Below are positions 17,761 to 25,886 of a stretch of 38,193 nt of DNA, one piece after another. Below the pieces are notes generated by a model. The model did no database searches, was not told the origin of the DNA, and saw nothing but the letters and a program-made list of their open reading frames with translations. Both the position numbers and the translations under genes were made by a program. The stretch covers positions 1-38,193 of the forward strand of contig JAJXWJ010000030.1 of assembly GCA_021781655.1 (NCBI GenBank). The letters are read 5' to 3'. The stretch is from Bacillota bacterium (GTDB lineage: Bacteria; Bacillota; Clostridia; Clostridiales; Clostridiaceae). How positions within the stretch are numbered: position 1 is the stretch's first letter; every line of letters begins with the position of its first letter.

Positions 17761-18591
17761 ATGAAATTAAAAAATCTATTTTTTCATATTCATTACTGCA
17801 ATTGCCGACAACTTGACAAAAAAGTGAAATATTCAGCTAGAATCAATAAGACTATTCAGCATCATGAACTATTTTTTGTTACAAATGGCAAGGGACATAT
17901 TAAACTTCCAAATAAAACTTATGAACTTAAAGAAGGTAACTTGTTATATCTATGCCCAAATATTCCACATACTATAACTATAGATTCTGTAGAGCCTATT
18001 TGCTTTTTTTCAGTACATTTCAGTTATGCAATTGTAGGATTTGATAATACTAAATGGGATATTAAACAAGAAGCAGATACTTTACCTTTAGATTCTGTAC
18101 AGAGCTTAAAAGATCATTATATTATTAATAATTTATTTAAGAAGTTAGTAGGCATTTGGATGGAGAAGCCTCCAAATTATGAGTTTATATCTAAAACTTT
18201 ATTTCAGGAATTATTATTTGAGATTTTTCAAAATTTAAAAAATAATAACGATAACTATTCAGCCTCATTAAAAGTAGATAAAGTAATTAATTATATGCTT
18301 AATAATATAAATAATAAAATTACTTTGAAAGAATTATCTCTTTTAGTATCTTTATCTCCCACATATTTATCTAAAATTTTTAAGGAAACTACAGGATATT
18401 CTGTAATAGAATTTTTTAATAAGATAAAGGTTGATAAAGCAAAGGAACTCATTGTAGATGGTGATAAAAAGATAAAAGAAGTTTCTAAGCTGCTGGGTTT
18501 CAGCGATGAATTTTATTTTAGTAGGATTTTTAAAAAGGTTGAAGGCATTAGTCCCTTAGATTTTTATCATAAAAATGTCCATGAATATTAA
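17761..18591 (+). CDS. AraC-family regulator with cupin sensor domain
   Basis: This 276-residue protein has an N-terminal cupin sensor (HHELFFVTNGKGHIKLP, then LYLCPNIPHTI) and a C-terminal pair of HTH motifs (ITLKELSLLVSLSPTYLSKI and VSKLLGFSDEFYFSRIFKK) ending in the AraC signature ISPLDFY. It is probably an activator responding to a small sugar or metabolite. GAGGAG precedes the ATG. It lies between HutD and the MFS gene on the same strand; the 68-bp gap to the MFS gene could hold a target site. Confidence 0.92.
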   Translation: MKLKNLFFHIHYCNCRQLDKKVKYSARINKTIQHHELFFVTNGKGHIKLPNKTYELKEGNLLYLCPNIPHTITIDSVEPICFFSVHFSYAIVGFDNTKWDIKQEADTLPLDSVQSLKDHYIINNLFKKLVGIWMEKPPNYEFISKTLFQELLFEIFQNLKNNNDNYSASLKVDKVINYMLNNINNKITLKELSLLVSLSPTYLSKIFKETTGYSVIEFFNKIKVDKAKELIVDGDKKIKEVSKLLGFSDEFYFSRIFKKVEGISPLDFYHKNVHEY

Positions 18592-18659
18592 AATTATGCA
18601 TGGAATAAAGCCATTCTTGTAATTATAATTAGTACATAATTATAAACAAGGAGGACAAA

Positions 18660-19862
18660 TTGCCAATGGAACTGTGGAAAAAAAACTTAATTGTATGCTG
18701 GTTTGGAATGTTTGTATCCAGCATCGGAATGAGCCAGATTGCCCCGGTATTACCGCTTTATATAAAGCATCTTGGAATTGAAAGTCCAGCTTTAATATCA
18801 CAGTTATCTGGTTTAGCCTTTGGAATAACCTATATAATTTCAGCTATTTTCTCACCAATTTGGGGCCATGTTGCTGATAAAATTGGAAGAAAACCTATGC
18901 TTTTAAGATCAAGCTTAGGTATGGCAATAATTATTGGCTGCATGGGATTTGCACCAAATGCATATATACTCGTCGGTTTACGGTTATTGGAAGGTGTTAT
19001 TACAGGCTTCAGTACCGCTTGCACTACACTTATTGCAACGCAAACAAATAAGGAACACGCTGGTGAAGCTTTAAGTACCCTTTCAACTGCAAGTATTGCA
19101 GGCTCTTTGCTAGGTCCAATGATAGGTGGATATATATCTGATTATTTCGGATTACAAAATGTATTCTTTATAACTGGAGGATTATTATTTATAGCTTTTA
19201 TCACTGTATTTTTATTTGTAAAAGAATCCTTTACTCCTGATAATAAAGAAAGCCTTGACATTAAAAGTATTTGGAAAGCTGTTCCTGAAAAAACTTTGAC
19301 ACTCACTATACTTATTACCTTTTTTATTTTAACTGTAGCATTATATTCCGTTGAACCAATAATAACAGTTTATATTAGTCAGTTATCAAAAAACAGTACT
19401 CATATTGCACTTTTAGCCGGAATGGCTTTCTCAGCCTCAGGTCTTGCAAATATAATTGCTGCTAAAAGACTAGGAAAACTATCGGATAGAATCGGAGTGC
19501 AAAAAGTTATGCTGATAGCACTAATTATTGCAGGAATAGATTTTATACCTCAAGCCTTTGTAACAAATTCTTGGCAGCTCATGGGACTTAGGTTTATTTT
19601 AGGATTAACCAGTGCAGGACTTATACCTTCTGTAAATATACTAATCAAAAAAATAACTCCAAGTGAAATTACAGGTAGAGTTTTTGGGTTTACTATGTCA
19701 GCTGGCTACTTGGGAGTATTTGGAGGAGCTGTTTTAGGAGGACAAGTAGCTGCCTTGTTTGGTATTAGATATGTATTTTTTATTACTGGTGCATTATTAC
19801 TTATAAATGCTATTTTAGTCTATTTTAAAGTTTATAGAAGAATAGATGCTTCTCTAAATTAA
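18660..19862 (+). CDS. MFS multidrug efflux transporter, MdtG-like
   Basis: This protein of about 400 residues has twelve predicted membrane helices. The motif A loop GHVADKIGRKPMLLRSSLGM and the second-half counterpart LGKLSDRIG are clear, and the order of motifs (WKKNLIVCW at the start, GTLST-like STLSTASIAGSLLGP) follows E. coli MdtG. The start is uncertain: TTG at 18660 is five bases from AGGAGG, while ATG at 18666 is eleven bases away; the difference is two residues. It is the transport gene of the marR-hutD-araC neighbourhood, so drug or metabolite efflux is likely. Confidence 0.9.
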   Translation: MPMELWKKNLIVCWFGMFVSSIGMSQIAPVLPLYIKHLGIESPALISQLSGLAFGITYIISAIFSPIWGHVADKIGRKPMLLRSSLGMAIIIGCMGFAPNAYILVGLRLLEGVITGFSTACTTLIATQTNKEHAGEALSTLSTASIAGSLLGPMIGGYISDYFGLQNVFFITGGLLFIAFITVFLFVKESFTPDNKESLDIKSIWKAVPEKTLTLTILITFFILTVALYSVEPIITVYISQLSKNSTHIALLAGMAFSASGLANIIAAKRLGKLSDRIGVQKVMLIALIIAGIDFIPQAFVTNSWQLMGLRFILGLTSAGLIPSVNILIKKITPSEITGRVFGFTMSAGYLGVFGGAVLGGQVAALFGIRYVFFITGALLLINAILVYFKVYRRIDASLN

Positions 19863-19890
19863 ATAAATGATATAAAAGGAGACGATTTAT

Positions 19891-20538
19891 TTGAAAATCA
19901 AATGGTTTGGACAATCATGTTTTATGATAACCTCTAAAAACGGAACAAAAATATTAACAGATCCATATAACAAAATGTTAGGGTATAAGCTTCCTGAAAT
20001 TGAAGCAAATATTGTAACCACAAGTCATAATCACGGTGATCATAATAATATAAAAGCAGTTAGCGGTGATTTTATTCATATAAATGAAGCTGGAAGCTTT
20101 TCTAAAGACGGAGTGGAAATTAAAGGCATAAGGACTTTTCACGATAAGGCTTTAGGAGCTAAGAGAGGCAAAAACACAATATACAATTTTAAAATCGATG
20201 AAATAAATATTTGTCACTGCGGAGACCTTGGACATACCCTAGATGAAAATTTAATCAAAGAAATTGGAAATGTAGATATACTTATTATTCCTGTTGGCGG
20301 AAGAGCTACTATAGATTCTATTGATGCAGTCAAAGTAACTAAACAGCTAAATCCTAAAGTTATTATTCCTATGCACTACAGAACAAAAGCATTCGGAATT
20401 TTAGGTGTGCTATTTGCAAAAGTTGATGCTTTTATAGCTGCTTCTAAACTTAAAACCAAAGAAGCTGACATATTAGAATTAGATAAAAATAATATTAATG
20501 ATTATTCTGGAATTGTAGTTTTAAAATATGATTGCTAG
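19891..20538 (+). CDS. Metallo-beta-lactamase-fold hydrolase (UlaG-like/UPF0173)
   Basis: This 215-residue protein starts MKIKWFGQSCFMI, the usual beginning of the beta-lactamase superfamily domain 3 group. The metal motif is SHNHGDH, a second metal site is in CHCGDLGH, and a third His is in IPMHYRTKAFG. Relatives include L-ascorbate-6-phosphate lactonase and many uncharacterised UPF0173 proteins. TTG start behind AAAGGAG, 28 bases after the MFS gene, probably co-transcribed. The substrate is unknown. Confidence 0.88.
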   Translation: MKIKWFGQSCFMITSKNGTKILTDPYNKMLGYKLPEIEANIVTTSHNHGDHNNIKAVSGDFIHINEAGSFSKDGVEIKGIRTFHDKALGAKRGKNTIYNFKIDEINICHCGDLGHTLDENLIKEIGNVDILIIPVGGRATIDSIDAVKVTKQLNPKVIIPMHYRTKAFGILGVLFAKVDAFIAASKLKTKEADILELDKNNINDYSGIVVLKYDC

Positions 20539-20552
20539 ATGCAGAACAACTT

Positions 20553-20598
20553 ATAATAAGAAGGAATAGCTAAAACTTTAACTATTCCTTCTTATTAT
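20553..20598. terminator. Bidirectional terminator between metallohydrolase and ECF genes
   Basis: A 17-bp perfect stem (20553-20569 with 20582-20598; core AAGAAGGAATAG) and a 12-base loop lie between two convergent genes. T/A-rich tails on both sides fit use by both strands. Confidence 0.88.
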
Positions 20599-20599
20599 T

Positions 20600-21142
20600 T
20601 TATATTACATCTCTTTCTCTTTTTTTTAAAATCTGTATAATAATCAACGCTGCTATGCCACCTAATAGTGATGTTATAAGCTGAAGAATACCCATTGCTA
20701 TAGCAAGTTTAGATACAACTGCTTGATTTCCTATAATTTTTAATGCTGAAATAATATAATTTGAACTTATAAACAAAAATGCAAATTTTAAAAGAGAACC
20801 AATAATTATCCCTATTGATTGTTTATTGATTTTTCCTTTAATAAATAAATTAAATATATAAACATACAATAAATTTCCCACAATTATAAACGGAATAAAT
20901 GGTCCAAAAGGTGTTGGAAGTTGTCCAAGTATAAACGCTAGTATTGGAGTTAAACACCCTATAGCTAATCCATACCATAGTCCGCATATCAATACTGTCA
21001 ACAGTAATATTGCATTAATTGCAGGCCCTACAAACATCTGACTTATTTCTGGAAAAGTTCTTCCTAAAAATTGAAATACTATTGCAATTGCTAATAAAAA
21101 ACTGGCTTTTACAAGCTTATTCGTATTGTTAATCTTAATCAC
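20600..21142 (-). CDS. ECF transporter S component, substrate unknown
   Basis: This 180-residue hydrophobic protein has five or six membrane helices and the ECF S-component look (N-terminal LVKASFLLAIAIVFQFLGR, then a GPAINAILLL segment). It would bind a vitamin or similar micronutrient and use a shared EcfA/EcfT module encoded elsewhere. The start is a GTG with AAGG very close upstream, so the exact start is uncertain. A minus-strand TTGATT-16-TATAAT can be seen upstream. No riboswitch was recognised, so the substrate cannot be inferred. Confidence 0.82.
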   Translation of the reverse strand: MIKINNTNKLVKASFLLAIAIVFQFLGRTFPEISQMFVGPAINAILLLTVLICGLWYGLAIGCLTPILAFILGQLPTPFGPFIPFIIVGNLLYVYIFNLFIKGKINKQSIGIIIGSLLKFAFLFISSNYIISALKIIGNQAVVSKLAIAMGILQLITSLLGGIAALIIIQILKKRERDVI

Positions 21143-21248
21143 GACCTTTTTAAAGGCTTACACCTAAAATTTTTTTCTCTTATGTAAATTATATTCCTTT
21201 TACTTCGATAATCAAACATATTTTCACTATAAGCCTTGTTTTGAAACA

Positions 21249-21277
21249 TTGAAACAAAATATTAAATAAGCTATTAT
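21249..21277 (+). promoter_or_regulatory. Promoter of the EamA transporter gene
   Basis: TTGAAA (21249-21254), 17 bp, TATTAT (21272-21277). It is followed by a strong AGGAGGG at 21288 that serves no evident ATG/GTG/TTG frame, and then by the real ribosome binding site AGGAGG at 21334. Confidence 0.65.
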
Positions 21278-21344
21278 ATATATATTCAGGAGGGTAAAAC
21301 AGTTATACAACAAATAATAAAAATCAATCTACTAGGAGGTCATT

Positions 21345-22229
21345 TTGAATAAGGACAAACCAATTACTGGTCACATGCTTGCACTTATAACAATTATTAT
21401 ATGGGGTACAACCTTTATTTCTACTAAGATTTTATTAAATACATTTTCACCAATTGAAATATTATTTTTTCGATTTGCCTTAGCCTTTATTGCATTGTCT
21501 ATTATTTATCCACATAAATTAATTGTTTCAGATAAAAAACAAGAACTATATTTTGCCTTTGCTGGTTTATGTGGAGTTACCCTATATTTTCTTTTAGAAA
21601 ATATAGCACTTACTTTCACATTAGCAGCTAATATTGGAATTCTAGTCTCTATTTCACCATTTTTTACAGCTATTTTTGCACAAATTTTTTTAAAAGAAAA
21701 AAATTTAAACATAAAATTCGTAATTGGTTTTATAGTAGCGATTATAGGTATTTTTCTAATAAGCTTTAATGGACAATTTATCATAAAACTAAATACCTTA
21801 GGCGATATATTAGGAATTTTAGCAGCTATAGTATGGTCAATCTACTCTATTTTGACAAAAAAAATTAGCAATTTTCATTATAATACTATCCAAACTACAA
21901 GAAGGATTTTTCTTTACGGGCTCATATTCATGTTGCCTGCGTTATTTATTTTTCCTTTTAAAATAAATATTTTAAACTTTAGCAATATTACTTACTTGTT
22001 AAATATTTTGTATTTAGGCTTAGGAGCCTCTGCAATTTGCTTTGTAACCTGGAATAAAGCTATTGAAATTCTTGGTGCTGTTAAAACTAGTACTTACATA
22101 TACATAGTGCCTGTTGTAACAATTATAACTTCTTTTATCGTTTTAAAGGAAAAAATTACAATTATTGCTCTTGTGGGAGCACTTCTAACTTTAGCCGGAT
22201 TATTTATTTCAGAAAATAAAATTAAATAA
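21345..22229 (+). CDS. EamA/DMT-family transporter
   Basis: This 294-residue protein has ten predicted membrane helices arranged as two EamA repeats (first ITIIIWGTTFISTKILL, second starting near ILGILAAIVWSIYSILT). It is probably a drug/metabolite exporter of the inner membrane. The start is TTG, five bases after AGGAGG. It stands alone, divergent from the ECF gene and ending at a strong shared terminator. Confidence 0.92.
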   Translation: MNKDKPITGHMLALITIIIWGTTFISTKILLNTFSPIEILFFRFALAFIALSIIYPHKLIVSDKKQELYFAFAGLCGVTLYFLLENIALTFTLAANIGILVSISPFFTAIFAQIFLKEKNLNIKFVIGFIVAIIGIFLISFNGQFIIKLNTLGDILGILAAIVWSIYSILTKKISNFHYNTIQTTRRIFLYGLIFMLPALFIFPFKINILNFSNITYLLNILYLGLGASAICFVTWNKAIEILGAVKTSTYIYIVPVVTIITSFIVLKEKITIIALVGALLTLAGLFISENKIK

Positions 22230-22253
22230 CAAACTTTAACGTTTTATAAGTAT

Positions 22254-22291
22254 AAAAATGCGGTGCAATCCTTAAATTGCACCGCATTTTT
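22254..22291. terminator. Bidirectional terminator between EamA gene and fruA
   Basis: A 16-bp perfect stem (22254-22269 with 22276-22291, GC-rich core GCGGTGCAAT) with a 6-base loop and A/T tails lies between convergent genes; it ends three bases before the fruA stop codon. Confidence 0.92.
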
Positions 22292-22293
22292 AT

Positions 22294-23700
22294 TTATCTT
22301 TCTATATCTTTTTTAACAAACATTAGTATTACACCAGTTACAACAGTACCTGCCACCATAGCAATTAAATATCCACCTAAATTTGTTACAACGTTTGGAA
22401 TTGCTAAAACCCATAATCCACCATGTGGTACTGCTAATTTACAACCAAGTATCATTGATAATGCACCTGCAACTGCAGAACCTGCCATATTTGCTGGTAT
22501 TACTCTTAATGGGTCAGCTGCTGCAAATGGTATTGCACCTTCTGTTATAAATGATGCACCAAGTGCCCAAGCTGCTTTTCCTGCTTCTCTTTCAGCATCT
22601 GTAAATTTTTTCTTAGCTAATACTGTTGAAGCTAAAGCTATTCCAAGTGGAGGAGTCATGCCTGCTACCATTACTGCTGCCATTATTGGAGAACCTGCTG
22701 CTACTATTGTACCTGTACCAAAAACATAAGCTGCTTTGTTTACTGGACCACCCATATCGAAAGCCATCATACAACCAAGAATTATTCCAAGAAGTGCTGC
22801 GTTTGTACCTTGTAGACCTTTTAACCAGTTTATTAAAGCTGTATTTATTCCTATAAGAGGAGAAGAAAGAATAAACATATAAACTAAACCTATAATACCA
22901 ACTGAAAGAACAGGTATTATTAAAACCGGCATTAATCCTTCTAAAGCTTTAGGAAGTTTTATATATTTTTTCATAGCTAATACTAAATAACCTGCGCCAA
23001 AACCTGTTATTAAAGCACCTAAAAATCCACTAGTACCACTTGCAAGAGGATTTGCTAAAAATTGTCCACTAAAAATCGCTCCACTTGCGAGAGAACCACC
23101 CACAAAACCTGCAGCTATACCTGGCCTATCAGCTATAGAATATGCAATATAACCTGACAATACTGGTAACATTAAAGCAAAAGCACCTTTACCTGTTACA
23201 AACAAAGATTCAGCTATAGTATGAGGAGTTTTAAATACATAAATTCCACCAAATGCGAAACCTAAAGCTATCAAAATACCGCCTGCTGCTACAAATGGTA
23301 TCATGAACGATACACCTGTCATTAAGTGTTTATAAACACCAGTTTTTTCTTGTTTCTCAACTACTGGCATTTTTTCATCTGCTCTTCTTTCTGTTGGTTT
23401 TGCTAATAAAGCTTTTTCAATAAGTCCTTTTGCATCTTTAATTGCTTCTTTAACTGATACATTTACCATTGGTTTACCTACAAATCTAGACAAATCAACA
23501 TTTGTATCCGCTGCAATTATAACAGCATCCGCTTCCTTTAAATCGTTTTCAGTAATGACATTTTCAGCCCCTACTGAACCTTGAGTTTCTACTTTCATTT
23601 CATATCCCATTTCTTTTGCTGCAATTTGAAGTGCTTCAGCAGCCATATAAGTATGCGCAATTCCCGTAGGACATGAAGTTACTGCTACTAACTTTTTCAT
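22294..23700 (-). CDS. fruA: PTS fructose transporter subunit IIBC
   Basis: This membrane permease of about 468 residues imports fructose as fructose-1-phosphate. The IIB domain (1-100) begins MKKLVAVTSCPTGIAHTYMA with the phosphorylated cysteine C10; the IIC domain (about 125-460) has the PTS fructose-type helices (GAIPFAAADPLRVIP). A frame opens earlier at a TTG (23718), but that TTG lies just upstream of the AGGAGG site, so the ATG at 23700 is the start. The IIA domain is on a separate gene upstream, rather than fused as in many FruA proteins. Confidence 0.95.
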   Translation of the reverse strand: MKKLVAVTSCPTGIAHTYMAAEALQIAAKEMGYEMKVETQGSVGAENVITENDLKEADAVIIAADTNVDLSRFVGKPMVNVSVKEAIKDAKGLIEKALLAKPTERRADEKMPVVEKQEKTGVYKHLMTGVSFMIPFVAAGGILIALGFAFGGIYVFKTPHTIAESLFVTGKGAFALMLPVLSGYIAYSIADRPGIAAGFVGGSLASGAIFSGQFLANPLASGTSGFLGALITGFGAGYLVLAMKKYIKLPKALEGLMPVLIIPVLSVGIIGLVYMFILSSPLIGINTALINWLKGLQGTNAALLGIILGCMMAFDMGGPVNKAAYVFGTGTIVAAGSPIMAAVMVAGMTPPLGIALASTVLAKKKFTDAEREAGKAAWALGASFITEGAIPFAAADPLRVIPANMAGSAVAGALSMILGCKLAVPHGGLWVLAIPNVVTNLGGYLIAMVAGTVVTGVILMFVKKDIER

Positions 23701-23771
23701 AATAATTCCTCCTAACAATAAATTTTAATAATATAAGTATAAGTTCTGTAATTTTATTTTATAGATTCTCT

Positions 23772-23797
23772 GCACTAATAATAATGCAGAGAAAACT
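23772..23797 (-). other. Intercistronic hairpin between IIA and IIBC genes
   Basis: TCTCTGCA and TGCAGAGA form an 8-bp stem in the 111-base gap between the two PTS genes. It lacks a strong T-run and could be an RNA-processing or partial attenuation site that sets the ratio of the subunits. Confidence 0.45.
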
Positions 23798-23811
23798 ACA
23801 ATATCGTTATT

Positions 23812-24258
23812 TTAATCTTCAAAAACCTTAATAAATTCTTCAAAGTTTTTAGCTTCATATATTTTATCTCTAACTTCTGTATGCATAAGCTTTCTAGAAA
23901 TTTCACTTAATGCTTTTAGATGTATATCGCTAGAGTTTTCTGGAACAGCAATTAAGAAAAACAAATGAGCTGGCTTGTCATCCATTGATTCATAATCTAT
24001 TCCATTTTTGCTTAATCCAAAAGTTATAGCTGCTTCTGTTACTGCACTGCATTTTCCGTGAGGTATAGCTATACCCATTCCAATTCCTGTTGAAAATTCT
24101 TCTTCCCTATGAAGTACAGCCTTCTTAACCTCTTCCTTATCAGTAACTTTGCCATCTTTATATAAAATTTCTATTAGTTCACTTATTACAGCGTCTTTTG
24201 TGCCTGATTTCAAGTCAAAATTTACTCTTTCCTTTGAAAACATATCTTTAGTTGCCAT
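23812..24258 (-). CDS. PTS fructose-type IIA component
   Basis: This 148-residue cytoplasmic phosphocarrier receives phosphate from HPr and passes it to the IIB domain. The active-site histidine is H67 in GIAIPHGK, and the family pattern LHREEEFSTGIGMGIA precedes it. AGGAGG is well placed before the ATG. It lies 26 bases after fruK and 111 bases before fruA; together they make a complete fructose uptake set. Confidence 0.95.
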   Translation of the reverse strand: MATKDMFSKERVNFDLKSGTKDAVISELIEILYKDGKVTDKEEVKKAVLHREEEFSTGIGMGIAIPHGKCSAVTEAAITFGLSKNGIDYESMDDKPAHLFFLIAVPENSSDIHLKALSEISRKLMHTEVRDKIYEAKNFEEFIKVFED

Positions 24259-24284
24259 TGTTTTTTCCTCCTTAATTTTTATAT

Positions 24285-25214
24285 TTATTTAATTCGTGTT
24301 TTTACCTTTGGTAAAAGCTCTTCTACTTGGTTTAGTGTACAGGCTTCTGTTCCTTCAAGAGTGACAGTTGCACCTCCACAAGCAATTGCAAATTTTAAAG
24401 TTTCTTCACTGCTAAAATTATTTATCTTGCTATATACTAATGCTGCTACCATAGAATCCCCAGCACCAACTGTACTCTTTACTGGTACCTTTAAACCACG
24501 TCCTATTATAACTTCATCTTCTGTAACGTATAAAGCACCCTTTTCTCCTAATGAAATAAGTACCGTTTTGATACCTTTTTTAACTAAATTTTTAGCTTCT
24601 ATAATAATATCTTCTTCAGTTTCAAGATCTTTATTTAGAAGAATTTCAAATTCAGTTTCATTTGGCTTTATTATATCTGGATTTTCTTTTAGCCCTTCAC
24701 TTAATAGTTCTCCTTCTGCATCTAATATTACAAAAGCACCTTTTTGTTTTGCTATTTTTATTAGCTTTCTGTAAATATCTTTTGAAATGCTAGGACCTAC
24801 ACCACCGGATAATACAACTATATCCCCATCTGAGCATAAACTTTCAAATCTGCTTATAAATCTTTGTAATTCTTCCTCAGTTATTATTGGACCAGCTTCA
24901 TTAATATCTGTATAAATTTTATTTTTGTCATCTACTACTTTAGTATTAGTTCTCGTATGACTTTTGATTTCAACAAAATAGTTTTGTATGTCTCTTTGTT
25001 TAAGTTCTTTATCAAAGCTATCTAGCCACATCCCACCTAAAAAACCTGTGCATTTTGAATCTATGTCAAAATTTTTAAGTACCTTAGAAACATTTATTCC
25101 TTTGCCTCCAATATCGTACCTTAGTTTATTAACCCTATTTACTAAACCTAAACTAAAATCATCTATATTAAGTGTTTTATCCATTGCAGGATTGAGAGTA
25201 ACTGTAATTACCAA
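24285..25214 (-). CDS. fruK: 1-phosphofructokinase
   Basis: This 309-residue PfkB-family kinase phosphorylates fructose-1-phosphate to fructose-1,6-bisphosphate. The N-terminal LNPAMDKTL, the GGKGINVSKVL motif and the C-terminal catalytic VGAGDSMVAALV are all intact. The start is TTG with GGAGGTG eight bases upstream. It is the first gene of the fru operon as it now stands; the regulator usually upstream is about 8 kb away across the toxin island. Confidence 0.95.
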   Translation of the reverse strand: MVITVTLNPAMDKTLNIDDFSLGLVNRVNKLRYDIGGKGINVSKVLKNFDIDSKCTGFLGGMWLDSFDKELKQRDIQNYFVEIKSHTRTNTKVVDDKNKIYTDINEAGPIITEEELQRFISRFESLCSDGDIVVLSGGVGPSISKDIYRKLIKIAKQKGAFVILDAEGELLSEGLKENPDIIKPNETEFEILLNKDLETEEDIIIEAKNLVKKGIKTVLISLGEKGALYVTEDEVIIGRGLKVPVKSTVGAGDSMVAALVYSKINNFSSEETLKFAIACGGATVTLEGTEACTLNQVEELLPKVKTRIK

Positions 25215-25337
25215 AATAATTCACCTCCAATTAAATAAACTTGTTATTTAGCTTTTTCCTTAATGATTATTTTTATTACATTCGATAATGTGCAATTATT
25301 CTTTTGTTTGTTTTTATTTATGATTGTTTATGACTAT

Positions 25338-25366
25338 ATAATAATATGTATACGATTCATTGTCAA
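25338..25366 (-). promoter_or_regulatory. Promoter of fruK operon
   Basis: On the minus strand TTGACA (25361-25366) and TATTAT (25338-25343) are 17 bp apart, leaving a leader of roughly 120 nt. The promoter lies on the fruK side of the IS91-like derivative, so the operon can be transcribed despite the island. T-rich and TTTGTTT-type repeats around it may be regulator sites, which I cannot define. Confidence 0.72.
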
Positions 25367-25436
25367 TAGTTTTTTTCGTTTTTTTTTATTTTTGTTTACT
25401 TTTATTTTTCAATGCGTTAAAATGCAAATAAACGAA

Positions 25437-25692
25437 ATAAAAAAAGCGGCGAAGCCCTTTAATTTGGCTACATTGTTACCTTATTAATTTATTATATTTT
25501 TATATAAATAAACCTTATTACCCCACGCACTTTCATCAATTCAATACTAATTTTGATATTAATTATATCAGAAATACTATTCCAAAATATTACTTGTAAT
25601 ATTTTCCTCAAAGTTGTAACACTAGATTACCCAAGCCCTAACGGGCAATTTTTTTGAACCGAAAATTTATAAATTCCTAAGAAATAAAAAAA
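25437..25692. mobile_element. Internal-deletion (MITE-like) derivative of the IS91-like element
   Basis: The left 80 bases match the 3' end of the IS91-like element at 31826 (shared GAAGCCCTTTAATTTG and the TTTTTATATAAA-AACCTTA run), and bases 25517-25692 match its 5' end at 33072-33247 over 176 bp without any length difference and with about nine mismatches. The junction (about 25517) joins a point downstream of the transposase stop to codon 6 or so of the transposase, whose original ATG (complement at 25534-25536) is still visible. All other coding sequence is gone, so it is non-autonomous. It fills much of the gene-free stretch 25215-25886. Confidence 0.82.
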
Positions 25693-25820
25693 TCCCTCTT
25701 TAATCTGAGGGATTTGACATGATACTATTTCTTTATTTTATTGAATTTAAGGTATGGAAACATTAATGGTTCCCATACCATTAAAAGTAATTATCATAGA
25801 AAGCTATTTACAGAAATAAC
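25684..25820. repeat. 137-bp direct repeat, copy 1 (toxin-unit 3' block)
   Basis: This block is nearly identical to 29422-29558 (four or five differences, no gaps). It contains a minus-strand terminator (arms 25690-25698 and 25707-25715, AAATCCCTC/GAGGGATTT, followed by a T-run on the minus strand) and a second hairpin with GGTATGG/CCATACC ends at 25751-25779. It closes the first toxin unit. Confidence 0.9.
25690..25715 (-). terminator. Terminator of the first toxin unit
   Basis: A 9-bp stem AAATCCCTC/GAGGGATTT with an 8-base loop; on the minus strand it runs directly into seven T. It lies inside repeat copy 1. Confidence 0.8.
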
Positions 25821-25834
25821 TTCACACACTCCAT

Positions 25835-25880
25835 ATCTAACTATTTTGAAGCCAGATTCATGAAAATTCTGTAGTTAGAT
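25835..25880. repeat. Inverted repeat behind the metallo-beta-lactamase-fold gene
   Basis: ATCTAACTA (25835-25843) and TAGTTAGAT (25872-25880) form a 9-bp stem six bases beyond the stop codon. There is no T-run, so it may stabilise the transcript's 3' end rather than terminate it. Confidence 0.5.
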
Positions 25881-25886
25881 TTATTA

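Noticed and set aside
21143-21250. AAGGCTTA/TAAGCCTT pairing upstream of the ECF gene as a possible riboswitch
   Set aside because: A likely promoter (TTGATT-16-TATAAT, minus strand) lies between the two arms, so the upstream arm would not be transcribed; no known riboswitch core was recognised.
24361-25251. Plus-strand frames opposite fruK and similar shadows opposite pdp, deoC and fruA
   Set aside because: They lie wholly antisense to well-supported enzymes and have no start signals.
25263-25487. Plus-strand frame of 74 codons rich in Phe and Ile
   Set aside because: It covers the fruK promoter and the IS91-derivative end, has no ribosome binding site and reads as AT-rich noise.
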